DNA from: Fulvivirga sp.
GTDB taxonomy: Bacteria > Bacteroidota > Bacteroidia > Cytophagales > Cyclobacteriaceae
Reading direction: 5' to 3'
Length of the DNA stretch: 64,000 nucleotides
NCBI GenBank assembly: GCA_028280565.1
Contig: JANQLQ010000233.1
Coordinates: 1-64,000, forward strand
The notes under the pieces are model-generated. The model was not told the DNA's origin, did not search any database, and saw only the letters and a list, made by a program, of their open reading frames with translations. Positions within the stretch are counted from its first letter, which is position 1. Each line of letters starts with the position of its first letter. Below, piece after piece: positions 1-9,025 of the stretch. The translations under genes and the position numbers were made by a program.

Positions 1-208
1 GGAAAATGGGCTTGGTTGATGGCGCCTTTTTCTTTTGGTTCGTTTTCTTTTGGGCGTGCAAAAGAAAATGAACACGGACTTAGAACCACAAAATCCCGCC
101 AAACTACTCATTTCGAGGTTCGCACTACCCGGAACATCTTAAAAGTGTAGCCTAATTTGGTAAAAAATAGACGTTTATTGGCAAATCTAATTTTCAAGGA
201 TGCCCTAC
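1..208. repeat. dispersed repeat, copy 1 (may extend left of the window)
   Basis: This stretch matches 53610-53835 with many substitutions and small indels. Shared blocks include GGAAAATGGGCTT, GGCGTGCAAA, ACTTAGAACC, GAGGTTCGCA and ACATCTTAAAA, in the same order. Around 41-76 it holds an inverted repeat whose arms read TTTTCTTTTG and CAAAAGAAAA. No transposase or long ORF is associated with it. It is either a non-autonomous repeat family or the decayed end of a mobile element. Confidence 0.7.
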
Positions 209-641
209 TTAAACCTGGCAAAGTGGTCATAGTACGAGGTTACGTGTATGATAATGGATAAGTCGCCATGATTTTTGTTTGAGACGAAGCCATAAAAAGC
301 CAGTATCGCCAAAACTATTTTATAGAGAATTTCCGTCACAATGATGTTTGAAATCTATTGTTTTGGGCGGGTTTGACTTATTTTATTTGTTGATAGCCTT
401 TGCAGGTCTCCGATGGATTGGAATGCCCAGGCACTGGGAAATGTCATTTGGGTCATTCCAAAAGGTGCTACGCTATCTATTTTTCTTTAATCACTTTTTA
501 TTGAAATTTTACCTGCTACGTTTGGTGACCCTTGGTGCATTTGTACCCGGGCGGCAAAACGCTCCCGCCACTGGCACTCGAAAAATCACAAATGGATTCT
601 TTTTATGGATTTAGTGCCACAGCACTTTATTAGAACTCATG
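209..641. other. intergenic, no supported gene
   Basis: No convincing gene. An 88-codon open frame at 348-614 (plus) has no recognisable domain and an unusual Phe/Leu-rich then Pro/Arg composition. It also lies beside repeat DNA, so I do not call it. The 3' end of the leftward lipoprotein gene (642-1133) borders this stretch, and I see no clear hairpin terminator for it. Confidence 0.5.
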
Positions 642-1133
642 TCACAACGCAGCCCTTACTTGGCTCCCGTAATAAAGATCATCGGGTTCGCCGTCTTGAT
701 CCCAATCAATATAGCCGGTAAATGTTACAGTGTCGTGATGTATCTTAAAGTGATAGGCATTCAATATCCCTTGCTCTTCCATGTATACGGAGTCGTTGGC
801 CACCCACCACACCCCGGTACTGGTCATAAAAAGTGAATCGCCTAGGTTTCTATACTCGGATATGAAACTGCTGTCCGCTTTGAACGTGGTAAGGATCGGT
901 TTGATCCCCAGTATTTCCTCCCATTTTCCTACCGGCACTTCTATGACCGTATCCGGTTCGGTCTTAATTTCTACGGTCATAGAGATATTGGTCCAGCCCC
1001 CATGGAGTGAAGGGATTTTTACTTCCTCCTCTTGTGCATTTATCGCGGACTCCCCGGTTTTTTGAGGATTGCAAGCGGTGGTCAACCCTACCAGTACTAT
1101 ACAACAGGTCATTGTTAAATTCAATGCTTTCAT
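642..1133 (-). CDS. small lipoprotein, unknown function
   Basis: A 163-residue protein with a type II signal: a basic, hydrophobic N-terminus ending in the lipobox LTTAC at residues 17-21, followed by Asn-Pro. I chose the ATG at 1133 over an in-frame codon ten residues upstream because it puts the signal peptide at the N-terminus. The body has no domain I recognise. Near the C-terminus is an acidic DWDQDGEPDD stretch that resembles a calcium-binding loop, which is only a resemblance. It starts 36 bp after the stop of the sensor kinase gene on the same strand, so co-transcription is likely and it could be an envelope accessory of that kinase. Confidence 0.7.
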   Translation of the reverse strand: MKALNLTMTCCIVLVGLTTACNPQKTGESAINAQEEEVKIPSLHGGWTNISMTVEIKTEPDTVIEVPVGKWEEILGIKPILTTFKADSSFISEYRNLGDSLFMTSTGVWWVANDSVYMEEQGILNAYHFKIHHDTVTFTGYIDWDQDGEPDDLYYGSQVRAAL

Positions 1134-1169
1134 ATTCGGTGGTATTTGATATACATCGCGCAACAGCGA

Positions 1170-3074
1170 TCAACTCGCCGAGGCATGGGGGACAGCCTTA
1201 TTATTACTATATGCAGGGATGATCACGCTGAATTCGCTTCCCATGCCGCGTTCGCTGGTCACGACGAGCTCTCCCTTATTTTCCGTGATCAATTCACGGG
1301 ATAATGCTAACCCCAGCCCTGTGCCTTTTTCGTCAGCTGTACCACTCCTGACCCTATCTTTTGATAAACTAAACAGGGTTTCTATCATTTCCTTTTTCAT
1401 ACCTATGCCCGAATCTTTTATAGAGGTCTTTACTCGTCCGTTTTCTGACGTGGTCTTAATATAGATCGTGCTCTCTGGGTGCGAAAACTTGATGCCATTG
1501 GACAAGAGATTCCTGAGTACGGTATGAAGAGAGTTATAGTCTGCAAAGCCAAACACTTGCGACTCTGCTTCGGTAACAATTTGTATTCTTTTGCTATTGG
1601 CCGTCAACTGATAGAGATCTACGACATTTTGCACGAGATCATTCATATTAATGGGTTGGAATTGCAAGTCGTTCTTTCCCGTTCGGCTCATAGACCATTT
1701 CAGGAGATCGTCCACCAGCTCTGTTAGCTTCTCCAGCGAATGATTTATTTTACAGGCATACGTTTGTATCTCTTCTTTATTTATGAGGGCCGTTGGGGAC
1801 ATAAGCAATGAAGAAAACCCTTTGAGGGTGTTCAACGGGCTTTTTATATCATGCGAAAGGATAGAGAGAAACCTGTCTTTATCCCTGTTTAAAGTGATCA
1901 GGGCGTTCTTTTTATTTTTATTAGCCGAGTAAGCGCTATACAAGAATGCCAAGCTGAGTAAAAGAAGTAATACCCCGCCGATAAGCATGTAGTTCAATAG
2001 TGTTCGGCGTTCGACCAAGGCTTTTTGTAAGGCCTGTTCTTTTTTAAGGTCAGCTATTTCCATTTCTTTCTCGGCAGCATTGAATTGTGCTTTTAAGCCC
2101 TCAATGTTTTCCAGGTTTTCTGCATTTAGCAGGCTATCGGTCACTTGCTGGTAAAGCTTTTGATACTCCAGCGCTTTTTTATAGTTCCCCAGCCCTTCAT
2201 AGATACTCACTAATACGCTGGCAGCATCCTGCCGTATGGGATTAGATTCTATAGTTTCGGCTGTTTGCATTCCTCGTTCCGCATAGCGGCGTGCTCGCCC
2301 CAGTTCCTGCTTTAGCACATACAAATTGGCAATTGAAATAAAATTGCTGGCCTCACCGTACCGGTCTTCACGAATGCGGTATACACTATCGGCCTTGAAG
2401 TAATACACCAGTGCTGCATCCCATTGCTCATAGTTTTCCAAGATCGAGCCCAAATTGGTGTAGGCGCGCGAAATGCCATAGAGGTCATTATTTTTTTCCT
2501 TTATTCTCAACGACTGGACAAAATAATCCCTGGCCGTACTATCATCGCCAAGCTCTTGGTAGATAATGCCTAAATTATTCAGCGCATAGGATTCCCCTTG
2601 TTCATCTCCCATTTGTTGGAAAAGTGACAAGGCTTTTTGAAAATAAACAAGTGATTGCTCGTAGTCTTCGGAGATGGCATATACTATGCTAATGTCGTTA
2701 AATGCATTGGCAATTTGCTTTGTATCATTTATTTCACGGTAGATTTCAAGGGAAGCAAAAATATCTTCCAGTGCGTCGGCGTACTGGCCTTTGTCGCGTT
2801 TCAGGCGCCCCGCACTGATCAGGCCATCCGCTTCGCCTTTTAAATAATTGATCTCCCGGCTGCCATTTATGGCTTCCGCAGCAAAATACATGGCAGAATC
2901 AGGATCGGTGAATTGATAGCTCATGGATAACTCGAAGAACAGGTTCATCCGTGTGGTATCGTTCGCTTCTTTAAGTTGAGCACGCAGACTATCAATTACA
3001 TCCATTTCTTGCCCTGTAAGGGCAAAAGAATAACCTATCAGCAATATGCAGACTGTCGCTAAACGATATATCAT
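1170..3074 (-). CDS. TPR-type sensor histidine kinase
   Basis: A 634-residue membrane sensor kinase. It has a signal peptide (about 1-20), a periplasmic domain of roughly six TPR units (about 40-300), a short coiled coil, one membrane helix (about 361-383), a HisKA domain with H-box SHDIKSPL (His near 408), and a HATPase_c domain with DSGIGM and GTGLGLAL boxes. This matches the common Bacteroidota class of TPR-sensor kinases that phosphorylate a separate response regulator. No regulator lies next to it here, so its partner is probably elsewhere. The periplasmic TPRs suggest a protein-protein sensing input. Family assignment is secure; the signal sensed is unknown. Confidence 0.9.
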   Translation of the reverse strand: MIYRLATVCILLIGYSFALTGQEMDVIDSLRAQLKEANDTTRMNLFFELSMSYQFTDPDSAMYFAAEAINGSREINYLKGEADGLISAGRLKRDKGQYADALEDIFASLEIYREINDTKQIANAFNDISIVYAISEDYEQSLVYFQKALSLFQQMGDEQGESYALNNLGIIYQELGDDSTARDYFVQSLRIKEKNNDLYGISRAYTNLGSILENYEQWDAALVYYFKADSVYRIREDRYGEASNFISIANLYVLKQELGRARRYAERGMQTAETIESNPIRQDAASVLVSIYEGLGNYKKALEYQKLYQQVTDSLLNAENLENIEGLKAQFNAAEKEMEIADLKKEQALQKALVERRTLLNYMLIGGVLLLLLSLAFLYSAYSANKNKKNALITLNRDKDRFLSILSHDIKSPLNTLKGFSSLLMSPTALINKEEIQTYACKINHSLEKLTELVDDLLKWSMSRTGKNDLQFQPINMNDLVQNVVDLYQLTANSKRIQIVTEAESQVFGFADYNSLHTVLRNLLSNGIKFSHPESTIYIKTTSENGRVKTSIKDSGIGMKKEMIETLFSLSKDRVRSGTADEKGTGLGLALSRELITENKGELVVTSERGMGSEFSVIIPAYSNNKAVPHASAS

Positions 3075-3132
3075 CGTAAAATGAGTACCTTATTCTACTA
3101 TCAAATTACAAGAAATGAATTCTACAATGATA

Positions 3133-4095
3133 TTAAAAGTGCTCTTGAATAAAATCAAACGTCCTTTTTTCCATGTAATTGAACTCGCTCCCTGCCAATG
3201 TAAAGCCAACATGTCCTCCTCTACCGGCAGCCTCAAGGTGAAATAGGCTATTTCCTTCGGCTAATCCAAGGGGAAAACAAGATTTTGACAAAAAAGGATC
3301 GTTCCAAGCATTGATGAGCAGCAGGGGGCGGCACGTTCCCGGGATAAAATTTAAAGCGCTGGCTTTTTGATAGAAATCATTGGCATCAGAAAATCCGTGT
3401 AAAGGTGCGGTGTAAGCGTTATCAAAATCGGGAAAACGCTTGATGTTTGAAAAGTCCTTATATTCGATCACTTCCGGGTACAATGCGGCTTTACGGCGTA
3501 CTTTGTCTTCAAGTTTGCGTAAAAATCGGTTGCGATAAAAAGCCATACTAGGTTTTTCAAACTCTTTTACACTGCCGGCCAGGTCTACGGGTACGGAGAT
3601 GGCAACGCCCCCCTTTACTTCTGCCGGGAGCTGTCCACCCCCCTCACCAATATATTTTATGGTCATACTTCCACCTAAACTGAACCCGACCACCCACACG
3701 TGGCTGTATTTGCCGGTATGTAAGGCATGTTCTATGACCCACTTAAGGTCAGAGGTCTCCCCATGATGGTAGAATCGCCCCTGGCGATTGATCTCTCCGC
3801 CGCAACTGCGACAGTTCCAAGCCAAAACATCCCATCCTTTTTGATGAAAATATTTTGCCATACCCAAAACATACGGTCTATCAGAACTCCCCTCGAGGCC
3901 ATGGCTTAACACGACTAGGGATCTTGAGCCAGAGCGTAACCAATCGAGGTCAAGGAAATCGTGATCCAAGGTGTCAATTCTTTCACGACTGTAATGGACA
4001 CCTTCCACCCGGCGGAACATACTGGGAATGATCGTGGCCATGTGACCATTTCGTAGCAAAACCGGGGCTTTATACTTTGACGATACCAAAGGCAT
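3133..4095 (-). CDS. YheT-family alpha/beta hydrolase
   Basis: A 320-residue alpha/beta hydrolase of the YheT (COG0429) family. Visible features are the early LLRNGHMATI segment typical of the family, an SHGLEG oxyanion loop near residue 65, the nucleophile elbow GFSLGG (Ser near 137), an Asp in WNDPF (about 265) and the His in GGHVGF (about 294), giving a complete Ser-Asp-His triad. Members act on ester substrates, but the physiological substrate is generally unknown. It lies between two unrelated units and is divergent from the TonB receptor gene. There is no signal peptide, so it is probably cytoplasmic. Confidence 0.88.
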   Translation of the reverse strand: MPLVSSKYKAPVLLRNGHMATIIPSMFRRVEGVHYSRERIDTLDHDFLDLDWLRSGSRSLVVLSHGLEGSSDRPYVLGMAKYFHQKGWDVLAWNCRSCGGEINRQGRFYHHGETSDLKWVIEHALHTGKYSHVWVVGFSLGGSMTIKYIGEGGGQLPAEVKGGVAISVPVDLAGSVKEFEKPSMAFYRNRFLRKLEDKVRRKAALYPEVIEYKDFSNIKRFPDFDNAYTAPLHGFSDANDFYQKASALNFIPGTCRPLLLINAWNDPFLSKSCFPLGLAEGNSLFHLEAAGRGGHVGFTLAGSEFNYMEKRTFDFIQEHF

Positions 4096-4177
4096 GTTGT
4101 AAAGAAATCACTTCACGGCAACTCCTCCAAACCTCTTCCACCTAAATTTTTCTACCACCAGACAACAAATAATATAG

Positions 4178-4207
4178 TTTTGACATGAGATTTTATTTCT
4201 ATTTTCG
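4178..4207 (+). promoter_or_regulatory. Bacteroidota-type promoter of the TonB receptor gene
   Basis: TTTTG at 4178-4182, a 17-base spacer, and TATTTTCG at 4200-4207, close to the TTTG/TAnnTTTG consensus. The expected transcript start (about 4213) falls at the ATG at 4214. The mRNA would therefore be nearly leaderless, or translation begins at the in-frame ATG at 4223. Confidence 0.6.
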
Positions 4208-4213
4208 AGCGTT

Positions 4214-6640
4214 ATGAAGGTAATGATAAAAATAGCCTTTTTGTGCCTTTGCATCACGGCGGCCGGATCTCTTTTCAGCCAGCAAATAAAAGTGCTGGAT
4301 AAAAATAATGATCCTGTGCCGAATGTGGTCATTCATAATGCTTCCAAAAGTATCTCAACTGTTTCAGACCTTGAGGGTATGGCTGACATAAGCCTGTTTA
4401 CCGAAGAGGAAATGCTCTATCTACGGCACCCTACTTTTCAATTTTTCTCCATAAGAAAATCTAAAATCGAGCAGCACCAAGTGGTGCTGGCCGACCGTAT
4501 CCTGCACATGAAAGCTGTCGTTGTATCAGCAAATAAGTGGGAGCAGGATATCACCGAGATCCCGAACCGGATCGTAGGCATTTCCGAACAAGAAGTCGTT
4601 TACAACAACCCACAGACCTCGGCAGATCTTCTGTCGTATTCCGGCGAGGTTTTTGTCCAAAAAAGCCAGCTGGGGGGCGGTAGTCCAAAACTACGGGGCT
4701 TTTCGGCTAACTCCACGCTGATCGTGGTGGATGGCGTACGTATGAACAATGCCATATACAGGAGTGGCAACCTGCAAAACGTGATCAGTATCGATCCCAA
4801 TGCCCTAGCCGGTACAGAAGTGATCATGGGACCGGGCTCCGTCATCTACGGAAGTGATGCCTTGGGCGGAGTGATGGATTTTCATTTTAAAGACCCGGTC
4901 TACTCCGATACGGGTAAAACAAGGATAACGGGATCGGCTTTATCTCGCGTTTCCACCGCAAACGATGAATTAACAGGACACATCGATTTGGGCGTGGGAA
5001 CTAAAAAATTGTCCTCCTTCACTTCTTTCTCCTATAGCAGCTTCGGTGACTTAAGAAGCGGAAGCAACACTCCCGGGGACTATGCCGGCTTTGGCGAACG
5101 CAATACTTATGTGGACCAAGACAGCGACGGCAACGACCGGCTTGTATCGAATAACGAGCCAGGATTACAAGTGCCCAGTGGTTTTGATAGCTGGCATGCC
5201 GTACAAAAGGTAGCCTATGCCCCAACGGATGATCTTAATTTGACCTATGGTTTCTATCTTAGTAACACCAGCGATATTCCCCGGTACGATGTTTTAACAG
5301 AAACCTTGGGAGATACCGACTCACTAGCAAATGCTGAGTGGTTTTACGGTCCGCAGCGATGGATAATGCATACCCTTAAAGCCCAGCTCACGGCGCCGCA
5401 TCGCTTCTTTGATCAAGCCAAGGTAATTGCCGCTTACCAAGATTATGAAGAAAGCCGTAACGACCGTGGTTTTGGCAGCAGCAGGCTCCGTAACCGTACT
5501 GAAAAAGTAGACCTATATTCTCTCAACCTAGACTTAGATAAATCCCTAGGGGAAAATTCCTTATATTATGGGGCCGAATTCTTGTATAACGCCATAGAAT
5601 CTGTCGGCACACGAGAGGATATTTTCACCGGGGAAACGACACCCACAACGCCCCGGTATCCTGATGGAGGAAGTAATTATTACTCCGGGGCTGCCTATGC
5701 CAGTTATATCCACCGGCTGCCGAAATTCACCTTAAGCGCCGGGGCACGATTTACCAACGTCCGGCTAGATGCTACTACCAATGATCCTGAAGCGTCATTT
5801 ACAAATTCCGAAGAGATCGAACTGAATAACAGCGCCCTGAATGGCAGCTTGGGTGTGGTTTACCGGGGCATTCCCAGCCAGCAGATCAGCTTTATGCTTT
5901 CATCCGGCTTTAGGGCTCCTAATGTAGATGATGTAGGTAAAGTCTTCGAGCTCAATCGTGAAAATATCGTGGTACCTAACGAGAATTTGGAGCCTGAGTT
6001 CAGCTATAATACAGAGATTAGCTGGAGCGGCCATTCTGAGAAGTGGAGTTGGAGATTAACAGCCTTCGGCACCTTATTGAACAATGCGATAGTACGGGGG
6101 GATTTCTCGATCAACGGGCAAGACTCTATAACAGTAGAAGGCAGTAGGAGAAAGATCTTGGCACAAGTAAATACAAACGAAGCCATCTTGTACGGGGGAA
6201 GTATACAGTTAGATTGGAACGTTTCTCGCCATTGGGCCGCTACGTTGCGCATTACGGAAACTGCGGGAAAGGACAGGACCAATGACCAGCCCCTTCGGCA
6301 TACGACACCAGTGTTCGGAAGAGTGGCCCTGGTTTATCAAAAAAACAGGGTCCGGGGCGAGATTTTTAGTGAGTTTAATGGGGCTCGCTACCGTGAGGAT
6401 ATCCCCGATACCGAGATCATCAGCAAACCCTACCTTTATGCCCGGCATGTTTCAGATCCGGCCAAGGATGGTTCACCCGGCTGGGCCACTCTCAACCTAC
6501 GAGGATCCTACGAGTTTTCTAAGACATTACTGGTCACAGCTGCCTTGGAAAACATCTTGGACGTGCATTATAGACCCTATTCGAGCGGCATCAGTGCAGC
6601 GGGAAGAAATTTCATTTTCGGACTTAGAGCTAATTTTTAA
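4214..6640 (+). CDS. TonB-dependent outer-membrane receptor
   Basis: An 808-residue protein: signal peptide (about 1-22), a carboxypeptidase-regulatory-like beta-sandwich (about 24-100), a TonB plug domain (about 110-225, with LRGFSANSTLIVVDGVRMN and a GPGSVIYGSDALGG segment), and a 22-strand-type barrel ending in Phe, as usual for outer-membrane proteins. It would import a substrate across the outer membrane using TonB energy. No SusD partner follows, so it is not a classical glycan PUL. Residue patterns resemble siderophore, haem or vitamin receptors, but I cannot name the ligand. It is followed 5 bp later by the DUF1835 gene. Confidence 0.92.
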   Translation: MKVMIKIAFLCLCITAAGSLFSQQIKVLDKNNDPVPNVVIHNASKSISTVSDLEGMADISLFTEEEMLYLRHPTFQFFSIRKSKIEQHQVVLADRILHMKAVVVSANKWEQDITEIPNRIVGISEQEVVYNNPQTSADLLSYSGEVFVQKSQLGGGSPKLRGFSANSTLIVVDGVRMNNAIYRSGNLQNVISIDPNALAGTEVIMGPGSVIYGSDALGGVMDFHFKDPVYSDTGKTRITGSALSRVSTANDELTGHIDLGVGTKKLSSFTSFSYSSFGDLRSGSNTPGDYAGFGERNTYVDQDSDGNDRLVSNNEPGLQVPSGFDSWHAVQKVAYAPTDDLNLTYGFYLSNTSDIPRYDVLTETLGDTDSLANAEWFYGPQRWIMHTLKAQLTAPHRFFDQAKVIAAYQDYEESRNDRGFGSSRLRNRTEKVDLYSLNLDLDKSLGENSLYYGAEFLYNAIESVGTREDIFTGETTPTTPRYPDGGSNYYSGAAYASYIHRLPKFTLSAGARFTNVRLDATTNDPEASFTNSEEIELNNSALNGSLGVVYRGIPSQQISFMLSSGFRAPNVDDVGKVFELNRENIVVPNENLEPEFSYNTEISWSGHSEKWSWRLTAFGTLLNNAIVRGDFSINGQDSITVEGSRRKILAQVNTNEAILYGGSIQLDWNVSRHWAATLRITETAGKDRTNDQPLRHTTPVFGRVALVYQKNRVRGEIFSEFNGARYREDIPDTEIISKPYLYARHVSDPAKDGSPGWATLNLRGSYEFSKTLLVTAALENILDVHYRPYSSGISAAGRNFIFGLRANF

Positions 6641-6645
6641 AATAC

Positions 6646-7395
6646 ATGACCGAATATCATATCTTAAATGGCGATGTACTCTTGGCGCAATTCCCTGCTT
6701 CTATCCAAGGAGAGAAAATAGTGGCCCGTGAATGCCTCGTTGACGGTGCGGTAAGTGGCGAAAGCTTGGACCGCTTTTGGAAAACCCGGGCTGAATTTAT
6801 GACAAGTCATTATGGTGTCTCCGCAACAGAGTACCAAGAGAAAACGATTCCTGAGTTTGAAAAAATCATGCATATTCCAAAGGGTAGCCGCGTTTACCTA
6901 TGGTTTGAGTACGATCTTTTTTGCCAAGTCAATTGTTGGTTCTCTCTCAGCCTCTTACCGGGAGGGGTCTCGACCTTCTTCGTTTTTCCCGGGCATAATG
7001 ACTGGCGAGGATTTGGAATAATGGACAACCAAGCCTTACAAGCTGCTTACACCAACAAACAACCCCTGCAAGAAGGAGATAAAAGTTTATTCATTGAGCT
7101 TTGGAAGTATTACCAACAGGATGAATTCTCCGCCTTAACCCGTACTGCCGACCTTCTAGCAGGCAGGTTCCCAAAACTAAAGGATACCGTCCAGGCGCAT
7201 ATCGACCGGTTCCCTATGGGAAAGGGAAAAAGCCGGCCGGAGCGCCTTTTAGCTGGACTCATGCACGACCACGGCAAGGCTAATTTTGGCCCTATTTTCA
7301 AGAAGTTTTCCGAAGAAGCAGGTGTCTACGGGTTTGGCGATTTACAGGTAAAAAGACTGCTGGATAGTATACCCGGCTCGTTACCAAATGGTTAA
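6646..7395 (+). CDS. DUF1835 domain-containing protein
   Basis: A 249-residue cytoplasmic protein whose N-terminal half matches the DUF1835 pattern: a HILNGD segment at residues 4-9 and a GEKIVARECLVDGAVSG segment. The C-terminal half is helical and ends with a HDHGKANFGP stretch. Its biochemical role is not established. It starts 5 bp after the TonB receptor stop and is presumably co-transcribed with it, though functional linkage is not implied. Confidence 0.75.
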   Translation: MTEYHILNGDVLLAQFPASIQGEKIVARECLVDGAVSGESLDRFWKTRAEFMTSHYGVSATEYQEKTIPEFEKIMHIPKGSRVYLWFEYDLFCQVNCWFSLSLLPGGVSTFFVFPGHNDWRGFGIMDNQALQAAYTNKQPLQEGDKSLFIELWKYYQQDEFSALTRTADLLAGRFPKLKDTVQAHIDRFPMGKGKSRPERLLAGLMHDHGKANFGPIFKKFSEEAGVYGFGDLQVKRLLDSIPGSLPNG

Positions 7396-7462
7396 ATATG
7401 AACTTAATTCATAATAAATCCATAACGCTAGCCGCAGCAAGGAGAGTTCGCCGCGACCTAGA

Positions 7463-7492
7463 TTTGCACCCGTAAACTTCTTCATAAGTTTG
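7463..7492 (+). promoter_or_regulatory. consensus promoter with no ORF behind it
   Basis: TTTG at 7463-7466, an 18-base spacer, then TAAGTTTG at 7485-7492, an exact match to the Bacteroidota TTTG/TAnnTTTG promoter. Transcription would start at about 7499, and the next thing downstream is a terminator at 7607-7635 with no ORF between. Confidence 0.65.
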
Positions 7493-7498
7493 GTTTAG

Positions 7499-7635
7499 GT
7501 TAACCTGGCAACAAAATCGCCAAACGGGCTTTTAAATTGATGCGTCAATTTATTGATTTTCAGTTGCCAAGAATGCGATAAAACGATATTGCATTACAAG
7601 GGTTGAAAGGTCGGGGTGGTTCCCGGCCTTTTTAT
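7499..7635 (+). ncRNA. candidate ~135-nt structured small RNA
   Basis: A complete orphan unit: consensus promoter just upstream, an intrinsic terminator at the end, and no coding frame. The predicted RNA folds into three parts. The first is a long hairpin closed by GGCAAC (7507-7512) with GTTGCC (7563-7568), continued by AAAATC/GATTTT and capped by AAATTGA-TGCG-TCAATTT. The second is an AATGC/GCATT hairpin, and the third is the terminator. Length and shape do not let me assign it to SRP RNA, 6S RNA, tmRNA or RNase P RNA, whose conserved sequences I looked for and did not find. It could be an unusual long 5' leader of the kinase gene only if the terminator is read through. Confidence 0.5.
7607..7635 (+). 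terminator. intrinsic terminator
   Basis: AAGGTCGGG pairs with CCCGGCCTT around a short loop, followed by TTTATT. It lies 212 bp past the DUF1835 stop and ends the candidate small RNA. Confidence 0.75.
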
Positions 7636-7668
7636 TGTCGTCCACTGGCATCCTACCTAGAGCCCTAT

Positions 7669-7676
7669 TACCTTTG
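7669..7676 (+). promoter_or_regulatory. -7 element of the deoxynucleoside kinase gene
   Basis: TACCTTTG matches TAnnTTTG exactly. Start of transcription is expected near 7683, 17 bases before the ATG. I see no good TTTG at the expected upstream distance. Confidence 0.45.
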
Positions 7677-7699
7677 CGAGCGTAAATTTTAAATGTAGC

Positions 7700-8320
7700 A
7701 TGCACGTAGCTATCTGTGGTAACATCGGGTCTGGCAAGACTACCTTAGCAAAATTGATCGCCAAACATTATGGATGGTATGCCGAGCTAGAATCTGTAGA
7801 AAATAATCCTTACTTGGCTGACTTTTATGAAGATATGAAGCGGTGGGCCTTCCATCTCCAAATCTATTTTCTGAATAGCCGCTTCAACCAGATCAAACGG
7901 ATCAGGGAAAGTGATGTTTCTACCGTACAAGATCGTACGATCTACGAAGACGCTTACATTTTTGCCGCTAACCTACATAAGTCCAGTTTTTTGAACGACC
8001 GCGATTATGCCAGCTATCTCACGCTGTTCGAATCAATGATACAATACGTTGAGCCCCCTGACCTGCTGGTGTACCTGAAAGCAGACATTCCAAGGCTGGT
8101 CAGCCAAATCGAAAAACGTGGTAGGTCATACGAAAATGCCATTCGTCTCGACTATTTGAAGAATCTCAACCAGCATTATTCGGAATGGATACAAACCTAT
8201 AAAGAAGGGAAGCTATTGATCATTGACATGAACCAGCTCGATTTTGTGAACAACCAAGAACATCTCTCCTATGTTATGCAACGCATTGATGCGGAAATCC
8301 ACGGGTTATTCAGCCAGTAA
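7700..8320 (+). CDS. deoxynucleoside kinase
   Basis: A 206-residue enzyme of the dNK/dCK family that phosphorylates deoxynucleosides with ATP for salvage of DNA precursors. Walker A GNIGSGKTT is at residues 7-15. A DRTIYEDA segment corresponds to the family's DRS-like motif, and an Arg-rich lid (EKRGRSYE) follows. Length fits the single-domain bacterial kinases. The specific nucleoside cannot be read from sequence. It is a single-gene unit with its own -7 element. Confidence 0.88.
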   Translation: MHVAICGNIGSGKTTLAKLIAKHYGWYAELESVENNPYLADFYEDMKRWAFHLQIYFLNSRFNQIKRIRESDVSTVQDRTIYEDAYIFAANLHKSSFLNDRDYASYLTLFESMIQYVEPPDLLVYLKADIPRLVSQIEKRGRSYENAIRLDYLKNLNQHYSEWIQTYKEGKLLIIDMNQLDFVNNQEHLSYVMQRIDAEIHGLFSQ

Positions 8321-8368
8321 GAACCCCTGTGATGGTTTGTATCCGAAGTGTGCTTTTTGAAAGTGTAC

Positions 8369-9025
8369 CTACTTTTCTGAGATCGTCACCATTTCGCCCA
8401 CGTACTCTCGTGCTTCCAGGGTATTGACTATCATACGAGATACATGCGATCGGCTGATGACCAGGTAAGGTCGTGGTTTCCCATGCCGACTGATCACCAG
8501 CTTCCTGATCTTGGGAGAATTAGTGAGGCCCGTAGGGCGCACGATCGTCCAATCCAAGCCGCTGGATTGCAGCAATTTTTCTTGTCTTTGGTGGTCTTGA
8601 TAAGCGTAGCGGATATTGGAATGTTCGATGAGCCAGCGGAACCACCGCGGAACTTCTCGCCAGGAATCGCCCACTCCCCAAGCTGTAGTGACCACCACGC
8701 GTTTGACCTGGCAGGAATTCATCACTTTGATCAAGGCCTTCATGGTGGTAGATAGCAGCGTGACCGGGGTCCTCAGCTTGGCCCAAGGAAAATCGGAATT
8801 CCTGGAGATGTTTAGAACATTCAGTACTGCCTCACAGCCTTGCAGGGCCTCCCGTAGATGGCCTTCATCGGACACGTTCCCGATGTAGACCTTCACATTA
8901 GGGTGCTCGAAGGGCAACCGTTCTTTGTAGCGTGCCAACACGTGAATGGTATGCCCACTATCTACAAGATCTCGCAAGACACATCTGCCAAGCCTTCCTG
9001 TAGCGCCAAGCAAGAGGACCTTCAT
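8369..9025 (-). CDS. NAD(P)-binding atypical SDR protein
   Basis: A 218-residue Rossmann protein of the atypical SDR (NmrA/SDR_a5-like) group. A GATGRLG dinucleotide-binding motif lies at residues 7-13, and the pattern 'TVLR..GL' near 160-170 is replaced by TIVRPTGL, a hallmark of the group. The classical YxxxK catalytic pair is not evident. Members act as NAD(P)H sensors or oxidoreductases, and the substrate is unknown. Its ATG overlaps the stop of the DUF5777 gene by one base (TAATG), indicating translational coupling. Confidence 0.82.
   Translation of the reverse strand: MKVLLLGATGRLGRCVLRDLVDSGHTIHVLARYKERLPFEHPNVKVYIGNVSDEGHLREALQGCEAVLNVLNISRNSDFPWAKLRTPVTLLSTTMKALIKVMNSCQVKRVVVTTAWGVGDSWREVPRWFRWLIEHSNIRYAYQDHQRQEKLLQSSGLDWTIVRPTGLTNSPKIRKLVISRHGKPRPYLVISRSHVSRMIVNTLEAREYVGEMVTISEK

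Noticed and set aside
348..614. 88-codon plus-strand frame at the left end
   Set aside because: No domain, odd composition, beside repeat DNA, no RBS or promoter; treated as chance.
7499..7635. Candidate RNA as SRP, 6S, tmRNA or RNase P RNA
   Set aside because: The conserved sequences of these RNAs were not found and the length does not fit the larger ones.
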